A stretch of DNA of 64,000 bases, from NCBI RefSeq assembly GCF_001425625.1, contig NZ_LMCP01000047.1, positions 220,407 to 284,406 of the forward strand. The letters are read 5' to 3'. Made by a program: the position numbers and the translations under genes. The stretch comes from Mesorhizobium sp. Root102. Lineage in GTDB: Bacteria; Pseudomonadota; Alphaproteobacteria; Rhizobiales; Rhizobiaceae. The notes beneath the pieces are model-generated. The model was not told the origin of the DNA and made no database searches. It was given only the letters and a program-made list of their open reading frames with translations. Positions 34,963 through 42,320 of the stretch are shown here, one piece after another (the stretch's first letter is position 1; the number at the start of each line of letters is the position of its first letter).

Positions 34963-36117
34963 TCAGCTTGTCGCGTCTGCCTTCTGCAAATCCCGCACGC
35001 GGTCGGCAAGACTGCGGTTGCCGGAGCGTGCATCCGAAGGTGACGCCAGCGCCCTGGCGATCGGTGAACCAGGCCCCTCGAGCTTGGCCGTCAGATGGAC
35101 GACCTCCGCCGCGAGTTCACTCATCTGCTCGCGCAGGGCGGAGCTGCCGTCCGTGGGATTGGACGCGGCCAGCGCGGTGACATCCGCCTTCAGCCGCTTG
35201 TTCTCGCGCGCCAGCGCCGTCAGCCTGGCCTCAAGCCGCTCACGGTCGCTGTCGAGCTTGGCAATTGCCTTGTCGAGGTCGTCGCTCTTGGCCGTTTCGT
35301 CGCCTTTGCCGACCAGCCGCAAGGCCGGCGCGCTGTCCCCAGCTTTCGATTTTTCGCGCATGCGCGCCAGTTCCTTTTCACGGCGGTCGAGCTTGTCCTC
35401 GCGATCGGCAAGCGTGGCCAGCAGCCGTTCGACCTTCTTGTCGAGCTCGGCGGTCCTTTTCTTCTCGGCTTTCAGCGCGTCGCGCGCTGCCTTGCTTTCG
35501 GCCGCGATCTCCTGGCCGCGCCTGTCCGCTTCCTTGCGCTGACCGCGCAGCAGCGCAATGTCACTGGCGAGTTTCTGCATTTCGGATTCACGCGCCACGA
35601 GTTCGATCTGCCGGCTGCTGGAGGAAAAACTGGCGTCGTCATACATGCGCTCGAGCTTCTCCAGCTCGAGCGCGCGCTTTTCCAGCTTGCGTTCGGTTTC
35701 CTTCAGTCGCTCCGAAAGCTGCTGCAACTCGCCCTCGCGTTGGCGCAACGCTTCGTTCTTGGCGCCGAGTTCGGTCAGCGCATGGTTCTTGTCCATGCGC
35801 TCGACCGCCAGCCCCTTCAGGGCCTCGCGACCGCGATTGATCTCGACGAGTTGTTCGGCGGCCTTCTCGCGCAACGCCTTGACGCTGATTTCGAGGCGGC
35901 GCGTCGACATGGCGTACTCGGCGCGGATGCGGTCCTTGTCCGCCTGGATCTCGGTTTGCGTCAGGGGGATCGAGCCTTCGATGCGTCTGCGCGTCAGGGC
36001 GACGGCGCGGCGCCATATGGCCGGAGCCACCATAAGCGCCAGAAAGCCGGCGCAGAGAAAGCCAAGGACGAAGAACAGGACCGACTGGACCAAGTGACTA
36101 CCCGTTGTGGACGGCAA
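34963..36117 (-). CDS. N-terminally anchored long coiled-coil protein
   Basis: The 384-residue protein has one N-terminal transmembrane helix (VLFFVLGFLCAGFLALMVAP) followed by a positive stop (WRRAVALTRRR). A continuous charged coiled coil runs over about residues 55-300, and the C-terminal 80 residues are less regular. Topology suggests a cytoplasmic coil held at the inner membrane. I do not recognise a named family, though such proteins are common beside cell-cycle genes in Rhizobiales. The start is uncertain: TTG 36117 is used, TTG 36093 is possible. It is convergent with the TrmH gene, 2 bp between stops. Confidence 0.8.
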   Translation of the reverse strand: MPSTTGSHLVQSVLFFVLGFLCAGFLALMVAPAIWRRAVALTRRRIEGSIPLTQTEIQADKDRIRAEYAMSTRRLEISVKALREKAAEQLVEINRGREALKGLAVERMDKNHALTELGAKNEALRQREGELQQLSERLKETERKLEKRALELEKLERMYDDASFSSSSRQIELVARESEMQKLASDIALLRGQRKEADRRGQEIAAESKAARDALKAEKKRTAELDKKVERLLATLADREDKLDRREKELARMREKSKAGDSAPALRLVGKGDETAKSDDLDKAIAKLDSDRERLEARLTALARENKRLKADVTALAASNPTDGSSALREQMSELAAEVVHLTAKLEGPGSPIARALASPSDARSGNRSLADRVRDLQKADATS

Positions 36118-36128
36118 CCATCAAACCA

Positions 36129-36176
36129 ATGCATGTCGCCCAAAAGTGGGAACCGGTTTTGGGGCAACGACATGCA
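36129..36176. repeat. Dispersed 48-bp palindrome, copy 2, with adjacent hairpin
   Basis: This is the same palindrome as at 1015-1062, with arms ATGCATGTCG and CGACATGCA and inner CCCAAAA/TTTTGGG. AAAAGCGC/GTCGA/GCGCTTTT (36189-36209) follows at 12 bp, as a hairpin follows copy 1. It lies between the coiled-coil gene start (36117) and the DUF1134 stop (36345). Confidence 0.9.
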
Positions 36177-36278
36177 GCAAGACAAAACAAAAGCGCGTCG
36201 AGCGCTTTTGACTGTGCCACGTTGACATGGCGGAAATCCAGCGCTGCGGCAAGGATTTGCCGCAAGGAGACGGGTTTA

Positions 36279-36326
36279 ATGCATGTCGCCCAAAAGTGGT
36301 CCCGGTTTTGGGGGAACGACATGCAT
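36279..36326. repeat. Dispersed 48-bp palindrome, copy 3
   Basis: Arms ATGCATGTCG and CGACATGCAT (both complete) and inner CCCAAAA/TTTTGGG make a nearly perfect cruciform. It is 102 bp from copy 2 in the same 228-bp intergenic region. Confidence 0.9.
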
Positions 36327-36344
36327 AAGCCAAAGACCCTTAGC

Positions 36345-36926
36345 TCAGAACGGATTCCAGGTGGCGCGCTCGGTAAGCTTCAAATAGCCGAGATTGACGC
36401 CAAGCCGGGCACCGACACCAGTGCGGATCGGCACCAAAATCACATTGTTGTTCTTCAGCACATTGAAGCCGACACCAGCCACCACATAGGCCGAACCGGC
36501 TACGCCGCCATAGCGGTTGTAGAGGCTGCCCACATCGTCGAGATTGTAGACTAGCATCATCACCCGTGACCCTTCGCCGCCGAAATCCCAGCCGAGCGAC
36601 GGGCCTTGCCAGAACACTTTGTGATCGCCGGCATTCTTGGTGTAGAGCGTGCCTTCGCCGTAGGTCAGGCCGCCGATCAGCGCGCCCGAGCCCTCTTCGC
36701 CCAGCAGATAGCCGTTGGGCAGGCCGTAGGAAGCAAAGATCTTCTCGACGACGGTGGCGAGCCCGCCTGATGTAGCGCCGAAGAACTTGTGACCGGAATC
36801 GACAATCTCCTGAGCGGTGTATTCCTGGGCCCGCAGGGCTGAAGTCGAGAAGACGAGAACGCCCAGGAGCGCGACCGCCATTGAGAAGACACGGAGAAAG
36901 CTCCGGTCGTAGTATCGGGAAAACAT
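36345..36926 (-). CDS. DUF1134 (YSC84-like) secreted protein
   Basis: This 193-residue protein has an N-terminal signal peptide (VFSMAVALLGVLVFSTSALRA-QEY). The mature domain is rich in Gly and beta structure (GEEGSGALIGGLTYGEGTLY, WQGPSLGWDFGGEGSRVMML, GVGARLGVNLGYLKLTER). This is the alphaproteobacterial DUF1134 family, related to the YSC84/SYLF lipid-binding fold; function unknown, location periplasmic. It is divergent from chpT, with a CtrA-type box between them. Confidence 0.88.
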   Translation of the reverse strand: MFSRYYDRSFLRVFSMAVALLGVLVFSTSALRAQEYTAQEIVDSGHKFFGATSGGLATVVEKIFASYGLPNGYLLGEEGSGALIGGLTYGEGTLYTKNAGDHKVFWQGPSLGWDFGGEGSRVMMLVYNLDDVGSLYNRYGGVAGSAYVVAGVGFNVLKNNNVILVPIRTGVGARLGVNLGYLKLTERATWNPF

Positions 36927-36984
36927 GCTTCCAATCTCCGTCAGGGAGCACCTTCGCCGACGCCTCGCACCCCGTACGGCTCTT

Positions 36985-36999
36985 TTAGCCGGCCGTTAA
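36985..36999. promoter_or_regulatory. Candidate CtrA box (one mismatch) between DUF1134 gene and chpT
   Basis: TTAG-CCGGCCG-TTAA differs from TTAA-N7-TTAA at one base. It lies 58 bp upstream of the DUF1134 start (minus strand) and 271 bp upstream of the chosen chpT start. The remainder of 36927-37270 holds no other clear feature. Confidence 0.45.
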
Positions 37000-37270
37000 G
37001 GGTAACTGTTACGGGCAAACTATGCCGTAATCCTTTTTCAACCATTAAACTCCCACATGAACATGGCGGTTCGAAGGCTGTTTGGGGTCGCACAAGTGGG
37101 GTCGGGGCCTGCGTGAACACGCCATTTGCCACATCCACAATTTTGGATTTGTTGCTGCACGCACGGGTGCTGTGTATTCAGAAAGCCCGAGGAGAGAGCG
37201 TGATTCGTGTGGGCAGGCGACGATCGATCGCTCGGCCATGAGTAGTGAAATTTTGCAGGGATTTTCGCCG

Positions 37271-37900
37271 ATGGCCGATTTGTTCACCCTTTCCGCACCC
37301 GATCTGGCAGCGCTTTTGTGCAGCCGGGTCTGCCACGACATCATCTCGCCGGTCGGCGCGATCAACAACGGGCTCGAACTGCTAGATGAAGGCGGCGCCG
37401 ACGAAGACGCCATGAAGCTGATCCGTCAGAGCGCCCGCAACGCTTCGGCCCGCCTGCAGTTCGCCCGCATCGCCTTCGGCGCCGCCGGCTCGGCCGGCAT
37501 GCTGATCGATACCGGCGATGCCGAAGCGGTCGCCATCGCCTTCCTCAAGAACGAAAAGCCGGAACTGATCTGGAACGGGACCCGCGCGCTGCTGCCCAAG
37601 AACAAGGTCAAGCTGCTGCTCAACCTGATCCTCGTCGCCAACGCCGCCATTCCGCGCGGCGGCAAGCTTTCGGTGACGTTGGAAAACCTCGAGACCGAAC
37701 CGCGTTTCGCGCTTGCAGCGGCTGGCCCGATGCTGCGTGTGCCGCCGAAATTCCTCGAACTGCATTCCGGCCACAAGCCGGAGGAACCGATCGACGCGCA
37801 TTCCGTGCAGCCCTATTACACGCTGCTTCTGGCGCGCGAAGCCGGCATGACGATATCGATCCACGCGACGCCGGAAGAAATTGTGCTTTCGGCAGCCTGA
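37271..37900 (+). CDS. chpT: Histidine phosphotransferase ChpT
   Basis: This 209-residue protein relays phosphate from the hybrid kinase CckA to CtrA and CpdR in the alphaproteobacterial cell-cycle pathway. The DHp-like helix has the phospho-accepting His in LCSRVCHDIISPVGAINNGLELL, the diagnostic ChpT block. The rest is the degenerate ATPase-like domain (NKVKLLLNLILVANAAIPRGG). ATG 37271 has AGGG 11 bp upstream and begins MADLFTLSAPDLAALL, matching the Brucella N-terminus as I recall it. ATG 37238 would add 11 residues. Confidence 0.94.
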   Translation: MADLFTLSAPDLAALLCSRVCHDIISPVGAINNGLELLDEGGADEDAMKLIRQSARNASARLQFARIAFGAAGSAGMLIDTGDAEAVAIAFLKNEKPELIWNGTRALLPKNKVKLLLNLILVANAAIPRGGKLSVTLENLETEPRFALAAAGPMLRVPPKFLELHSGHKPEEPIDAHSVQPYYTLLLAREAGMTISIHATPEEIVLSAA

Positions 37901-38137
37901 TAGCGCAGTCGAGAAGCCGAAGTATTTTTGCATCGAAATCTGTAATTGCGGCCCATCGACATGAAATGCGTTTGGTCGCCCAGGCAGCGTTGAAGCATTC
38001 GCGAATAAAAGCAAGCAGCCGCCATCTTTGTAAAAATTTTACCTAACGCCTTTTCGGCTTCTTTACCAGATTGGCCTATGGTGCGACTGGATGCCCCCGA
38101 CGCTACCGGATTGCCAGACGGCAAAGAGGACCCGGAA

Positions 38138-38542
38138 ATGAAACGCTGCATGTTCGTCGACGATTCAAGCGTCATCAGGAAGGTTGCAAAACGCATCCTG
38201 GGCGGCTCCGAAATGATTGTCATAGAGGCAGCCAGCGGACTTGACGCGCTGGAGATGTGCGCCGCCGACATGCCCGACATCATCGTCGTCGACGGCGCCT
38301 TGCCTGATGTGCCGGCTGTCGATCTCATCCGTCGCGTGCGCGCCATGGAGAGCCCGATAAGGCCGCAGATCCTGGTTTCACTGGTCGAGCTCGATATCGC
38401 TTCGATCATGCGGGCCAAGCGCGCCGGCGCCCAGGGCTATCTCTTGAAGCCGTTCAACCGGCCGCAACTGCTCGAACGTTTTCGCGCCTTGAAGATAGCA
38501 ACCGATTCGGCGGCGTTGAGCAATTCCAGGAAAAGCGCATGA
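38138..38542 (+). CDS. Single-domain response regulator
   Basis: This 134-residue CheY-like receiver has no output domain. Acidic pair in MFVDDSSVI, phospho-accepting Asp in DIIVVDGALPD, Ser in ILVSLVE and Lys in YLLKPFNRPQ are all present, so it should be phosphorylatable. AGAGGA lies 7 bp before the ATG. It is between chpT and ctrA, convergent with ctrA, with a shared terminator. Being beside chpT it could be another acceptor of the CckA-ChpT relay (inference). It is not obviously CpdR or DivK by sequence. Confidence 0.9.
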   Translation: MKRCMFVDDSSVIRKVAKRILGGSEMIVIEAASGLDALEMCAADMPDIIVVDGALPDVPAVDLIRRVRAMESPIRPQILVSLVELDIASIMRAKRAGAQGYLLKPFNRPQLLERFRALKIATDSAALSNSRKSA

Positions 38543-38592
38543 CGGTCTACCTTCCGGAATTGCGTAAAAAAGATAGTTACCAGCCCATCATG

Positions 38593-38621
38593 CAAAAAAC
38601 CCGGCCAGAGCCGGGTTTTTA
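38593..38621. terminator. Bidirectional terminator between the receiver gene and ctrA
   Basis: AAAAAACCCGGC / CAGA / GCCGGGTTTTT: an 8-bp GC-rich stem flanked by A and T runs on both sides, so it can end transcripts from either strand. Confidence 0.93.
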
Positions 38622-38650
38622 TTGAAAAAAGTTCTGACGATGTCCGTCGC

Positions 38651-39346
38651 TCAGGCGCTGACGCGGATGTCTTCCGGTTCGCGCAGCACATAGCCGCGAC
38701 CCCAGACCGTCTCGATGTAATTCTGGCCGCCGGATGCCGCGTCGAGCTTCTTGCGCAGCTTGCAGATGAAAACGTCGATGATCTTCAGCTCAGGCTCGTC
38801 CATGCCGCCATAAAGGTGGTTGAGGAACATTTCCTTGGTCAGCGTCGTGCCCTTGCGCAGCGAGAGCAGCTCCAGCATCTGGTATTCCTTGCCGGTCAGA
38901 TGCACGCGCTGGCCGCCGACTTCGACGGTCTTGGCATCGAGGTTAACCACCAGGTCGCCGGTGGTGATGACCGACTGGGCGTGCCCCTTGGAGCGCCGCA
39001 CGATGGCATGAATGCGGGCAACCAGCTCATCCTTGTGGAACGGCTTGGTCATGTAGTCGTCGGCGCCGAAGCCGAGGCCGCGCACCTTGTCCTCGATGCC
39101 GGCCATGCCGGAGAGGATAAGGATCGGCGTCTTTACCTTGGAAAGGCGAAGCGTTCTCAAGACCTCGTAACCCGACATGTCAGGCAGGTTGAGATCGAGA
39201 AGGATGATGTCGTAATCGTAGAGCTTGCCTAGATCGACGCCCTCTTCACCGAGATCGGTCGTGTAGACATTGAAACTTTCCGATTTCAGCATCAGCTCGA
39301 TGCTTTGTGCGGTTGCACTGTCATCTTCTATCAGCAGAACACGCAT
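38651..39346 (-). CDS. ctrA: Cell cycle response regulator CtrA
   Basis: This 231-residue OmpR-type master regulator has receiver residues 1-120 (LIEDDSATAQSIELML, phospho-Asp in IILLDLNLPDMSGYEV, Lys in DYMTKPFHKDELVARI). The winged-helix DNA-binding domain covers about 130-225 (VHLTGKEYQMLELLSLRKGT; LYGGMDEPELKIIDVFICKL). Length and sequence are those of rhizobial CtrA. The C-terminus ends VSA, like the Ala-Ala-type degradation tail of Caulobacter CtrA but with Ser-Ala. Upstream are a TTAACCAT motif and a GANTC cluster. Confidence 0.97.
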   Translation of the reverse strand: MRVLLIEDDSATAQSIELMLKSESFNVYTTDLGEEGVDLGKLYDYDIILLDLNLPDMSGYEVLRTLRLSKVKTPILILSGMAGIEDKVRGLGFGADDYMTKPFHKDELVARIHAIVRRSKGHAQSVITTGDLVVNLDAKTVEVGGQRVHLTGKEYQMLELLSLRKGTTLTKEMFLNHLYGGMDEPELKIIDVFICKLRKKLDAASGGQNYIETVWGRGYVLREPEDIRVSA

Positions 39347-39432
39347 TTCATTCCCCTTTTCTGCTGCCGGACCATTTCACGACCCGTCCGGACCCGGAGC
39401 AGTGGTTGCCCTTGTACAGAGGCTGCCATCAA

Positions 39433-39440
39433 ATGGTTAA
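39433..39440 (-). promoter_or_regulatory. CtrA half-site TTAACCAT upstream of ctrA
   Basis: ATGGTTAA on the + strand reads TTAACCAT on the ctrA strand, 87 bp before the ctrA ATG. This 8-mer is a CtrA motif in Caulobacter and Rhizobiales, so autoregulation is plausible. Confidence 0.55.
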
Positions 39441-39501
39441 CAAAACCTAATTTCCCGTCCATGACGGTACCAGATTTTTTAACCTCTTTCTACACCCTCT
39501 T

Positions 39502-39577
39502 GAATCTAATAACGAATCTCAGAACCAAATCCTAATGTAACACATCAACAATCTGGACTAAGTGACTCCAGAGACTC
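39502..39577. promoter_or_regulatory. Cluster of four GANTC (CcrM) sites in the ctrA upstream region
   Basis: GAATC at 39502 and 39514, GACTC at 39564 and 39573: four CcrM methylation sites in 76 bp, 156-231 bp before the ctrA start. A fifth (39793) touches the fliJ start codon. Chance expectation is about one site per 256 bp. Apart from these and the TTAACCAT site, I see nothing else in 39347-39797. Confidence 0.65.
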
Positions 39578-39797
39578 ATCGACGTCGCTTCCGCATCGGC
39601 GGCCGGAATTTTTACCCGGCCTTAAGTCCTGACCCGTATGATTAACAATGCCCGTAAACGAATGGTTACCGCCGGCAAAAAACTTTAGGGTTTTGTTTCC
39701 CATAGTTCGGGGAAAGCCGGTGGACACGGGTGCGGCCTGGGCTCTTCCAGGTGGTTTGGACGATAAGTGCGGGTGTGCGTTTCCGGGAGTACGAATC

Positions 39798-40175
39798 ATG
39801 AAGTCACGTGAAAACCTCGTTCGGCTGAAACAGTTTCAGGTGAATGAGAAGCGGCGGCAGTTGCTGCAGCTCGACATGATGATCGCCGAGTTCGAACGCA
39901 TGGCCGTCGAGCTGGAGCTTCAGATCACCGCTGAAGAAAAGAAGGCCGGCATCACCGACATCAACCATTTCGCCTATCCGACCTTCGCCAAGGCGGCGCG
40001 TTTGCGCCGCGACAACCTCAGAAATTCGCAAAGCGACCTCGCGCAGCAGCGAAGCACTGCCGAATCATTACTCGGCGAAGCTGAAGCGGAGCTTTCCAAG
40101 GCGGAAATGCTGGAATCGCGCGACACCAAGATCCGCGAAGCCGAAGTCGGCGGCCGTAGCGCCATGATCGGCTGA
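39798..40175 (+). CDS. fliJ: FliJ-like flagellar export protein
   Basis: This 125-residue, almost entirely helical coiled-coil protein (LVRLKQFQVNEKRRQLLQLD; FERMAVELELQITAEEKKAG) has FliJ-like length and pattern. FliJ couples the FliI ATPase to the flagellar export gate. The fliI gene is not adjacent. The ATG at 39798 begins MKSRENLVRLKQ; the frame is open from 39648 without protein-like sequence. It is divergent from ctrA, and CtrA controls flagellar genes in related bacteria. FliJ is weakly conserved, so the name is tentative. Confidence 0.75.
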   Translation: MKSRENLVRLKQFQVNEKRRQLLQLDMMIAEFERMAVELELQITAEEKKAGITDINHFAYPTFAKAARLRRDNLRNSQSDLAQQRSTAESLLGEAEAELSKAEMLESRDTKIREAEVGGRSAMIG

Positions 40176-40269
40176 AGCCGGCCTGTCCGCGACATTGGCG
40201 CTTGTCACCCGGCGAGTGCATGATCTCGGCCGCCTTGGTGGAAGGCCGCCAAGAAAACTGAGAGCCGCC

Positions 40270-40668
40270 CTAGGCGGCCCAATCCCCTTCACTTTCGGCA
40301 ATTGCCCTAGCACGGGCATCCTTGATGTCCGGTGCATGCTGCTCCGCCCATGATCTGATCTGGGTAAGCAGTCCCGCCAGGTTCTGGCCGAGTTCGGTCA
40401 ATTCGTATTCGACACGCGGCGGGATGACCGGAAAGATCTCGCGCCGCACCAATCCGTCGCGCTCGAGCACGCGCAGCGTCTGCGTCAGCATCTTCGGTGT
40501 GATGCCCTCGAGCTTGCGGGCAAGCTCGCCATTGCGCAGACGGCCTTTGCGCAACGCGCAAACCACCAGATAGACCCATTTGCTGGCCAGCATCTCCAGC
40601 ACGGTGTGCGAGGGGCACGTCCGCCGGAAAGCATCATAGCCGAAACCACAGTCGTCTTCACTATCCAT
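40270..40668 (-). CDS. HxlR family transcriptional regulator
   Basis: This 132-residue MarR-like winged-helix protein has CPSHTVLEMLASKWVYLVVC, the HxlR signature, then GELARKLEGITPKMLTQTLR (recognition helix) and PRVEYELTELGQNLAGLL. A conserved Cys near the N-terminus (CGFGYDAFRRTCP) could sense thiol-reactive compounds such as quinones or aldehydes, as in HypR/QorR-type members. It is divergent from the quinone oxidoreductase gene with an inverted repeat between, the usual arrangement for a local repressor. Confidence 0.92.
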   Translation of the reverse strand: MDSEDDCGFGYDAFRRTCPSHTVLEMLASKWVYLVVCALRKGRLRNGELARKLEGITPKMLTQTLRVLERDGLVRREIFPVIPPRVEYELTELGQNLAGLLTQIRSWAEQHAPDIKDARARAIAESEGDWAA

Positions 40669-40715
40669 AAGGTGTGTATATATCATAAAGGTACATACTG
40701 GACAAGAAACTATTA

Positions 40716-40730
40716 CTATCCAAATGATAG
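40716..40730. promoter_or_regulatory. Inverted repeat, probable HxlR operator
   Basis: CTATC-CAAAT-GATAG lies between the divergent starts at 40668 and 40760, 30 bp before the oxidoreductase ATG. It is a likely operator by position. Confidence 0.55.
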
Positions 40731-40759
40731 TGGCACCCAACCCAGCAGGAGAAATCGCA

Positions 40760-41686
40760 ATGCGTGCCGCTATTCAGAATTCCGTCGGCGGACCCGACGT
40801 CCTTGTCATTGCCAATCGGCCCGACCCAACGCCAAAGGCCAGCGAAGTGCTGGTCCGCGTCAAGGCGGCCGGCATCAATCCGGTCGATGGCGCCGTCCGA
40901 GCCGGTTATTACCCATTGCTCGGCGAGCCGCCTTTCATACTGGGTTGGGATATCTCGGGAACTGTCGAAGCGCTGGGCGCCGGAGTTTCCGGCTTCCGGG
41001 TCGGCGACGAGGTGTTCGGCATGCCGCGCTTTCCCAAACAGGCGGCGGCCTATGCCGAACTAACTGCGGTTCCTGCCGATGAAATCGTACTGAAGCCGAA
41101 GCGTGCGGGCCACCTCGAGGCAGGCGCCTTGCCGCTGGCCGGCCTCACCGCCTGGCAAGGGCTTGTTCGCCACGGCGGGTTGAAATCGGGCCAGCGCGTG
41201 CTGATTCACGCCGCAGCCGGCGGCGTCGGCCATCTCGCGGTACAGATCGCCAAGGCGCACGGCGCTTACGTCGTCGCCACAGCCAGCCCGGCCAAGCTCG
41301 ATTTCGTCCGCAACCTCGGCGCCGACGAGGTCATCGACTACACCAAGGGCGATTTTACCGACCAGGTTCGCGACATCGATCTGGTGCTGGAGCCACTGGG
41401 CGGCGAGCATGCAGAACGCTCACTGAAGGTGCTCAAGCGCGGTGGCGTGCTGGTGTCATTGCTCAATGTCAGCGACGCTACCAGGGGGCGGGCCAGCGCG
41501 CAGGGCATCCGGGTCGAGCGCATGTCCGTCGTACCCGACAGGGAGGGCCTGCTGGAACTGGCTAAGTTGATCGATGCGAAAAAGCTCGCCGTCCATGTGG
41601 CGAAGAGCTTCCCGCTCGACCAGGCGGGGGCTGCTCACGCTTTCCTCGCCACCAAGCCAGTCGGCAAGGTTGTGCTGTCGGTCTGA
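40760..41686 (+). CDS. NADP-dependent quinone oxidoreductase (zeta-crystallin-like MDR)
   Basis: This 308-residue medium-chain reductase lacks the catalytic-zinc ligands. It has the GroES-like N-domain (VRVKAAGINPVDGAVRAGYY) and the cofactor block LIHAAAGGVGHLAVQIAKAHGA (AAGGVG). The QOR-type one-electron reduction of quinones or an enone reductase role is expected. CAGCAGGAGAAATCGCA precedes the ATG. It is probably repressed by the divergent HxlR protein and ends at a strong terminator. Confidence 0.93.
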   Translation: MRAAIQNSVGGPDVLVIANRPDPTPKASEVLVRVKAAGINPVDGAVRAGYYPLLGEPPFILGWDISGTVEALGAGVSGFRVGDEVFGMPRFPKQAAAYAELTAVPADEIVLKPKRAGHLEAGALPLAGLTAWQGLVRHGGLKSGQRVLIHAAAGGVGHLAVQIAKAHGAYVVATASPAKLDFVRNLGADEVIDYTKGDFTDQVRDIDLVLEPLGGEHAERSLKVLKRGGVLVSLLNVSDATRGRASAQGIRVERMSVVPDREGLLELAKLIDAKKLAVHVAKSFPLDQAGAAHAFLATKPVGKVVLSV

Positions 41687-41713
41687 GCGCTGGAACAGTG
41701 ACTGTGAAAGCAG

Positions 41714-41739
41714 AAGGGCGCGGGGTTACCCGCGCCCTT
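41714..41739. terminator. Bidirectional terminator between oxidoreductase gene and sciP
   Basis: AAGGGCGCGG / GGTTAC / CCGCGCCCTT, a perfect 10-bp stem between convergent stops at 41686 and 41758, flanked by AG-rich and TC-rich sequence. Confidence 0.85.
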
Positions 41740-41757
41740 CGACTAGATTCGCAACGG

Positions 41758-42033
41758 TCAGTGCCGATATTGCTGGATGCGCGTCGTGCGCAGCCCGGCA
41801 AGGCCATATTCGTCGATCGACGCCTGCCAGGACAGGAATTCCTCGGTGGTGAGCTTGTAGCGTTGGCATGCCTCGTCCAGGCTCAAAAGCCCGCCGCGCA
41901 CGGCCGCAACCACTTCCGCCTTGCGCCGGATAACCCAGCGACGCGTATTCGTCGGCGGCAGATCGGCAATCGTAAGAGGGCTGCCGTCAGGCCCGATAAC
42001 ATATTTGACTCTCGGTCTAACAAGATCGGTCAT
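41758..42033 (-). CDS. sciP: CtrA inhibitor SciP (DUF1153)
   Basis: The 91-residue protein consists of one helix-turn-helix domain: KYVIGPDGSPLTIADLPPTN, RRWVIRRKAEVVAAVRGGLL, LDEACQRYKLTTEEFLSWQA. This is the DUF1153 family, whose Caulobacter member SciP binds CtrA (and DNA) and blocks activation of CtrA-dependent promoters. Length matches (about 90). A near-consensus CtrA box lies 57 bp upstream of the start, consistent with a negative feedback loop. It is 2.4 kb from ctrA on the same strand. Confidence 0.94.
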   Translation of the reverse strand: MTDLVRPRVKYVIGPDGSPLTIADLPPTNTRRWVIRRKAEVVAAVRGGLLSLDEACQRYKLTTEEFLSWQASIDEYGLAGLRTTRIQQYRH

Positions 42034-42089
42034 CGTACTCTCTACAAAAAACTCAAAGACCCAATCCCCGCCACGTTACCGCCACAGCT

Positions 42090-42104
42090 TTAAAAATTGC
42101 CTAA
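42090..42104 (-). promoter_or_regulatory. Candidate CtrA box (one mismatch) upstream of sciP
   Basis: TTAA-AAATTGC-CTAA, one base from TTAA-N7-TTAA, in the sciP/mnmA divergent region. In Caulobacter sciP is activated by CtrA. The rest of 42105-42320 holds no supported gene, though a frame into mnmA is open. Confidence 0.45.
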
Positions 42105-42320
42105 GCAGACCCTAATGACTAGGTAAGGATCATGAACGCCGCGTTAGTCTTTTCACCGGCATTTGAAACATCCGCCTGGAAGCGGCAGCGACGCGCGGAA
42201 AATCCGCCCATTCACGGACCGGTCGCTGCCTGTCGATCGGCCCTGCAAGCTGGCGTAGCCGCAAAGCTTGACCTATATTCGCCTCATTGGCATTCAGTCG
42301 CCGTGCAGAACGAAAGAACC

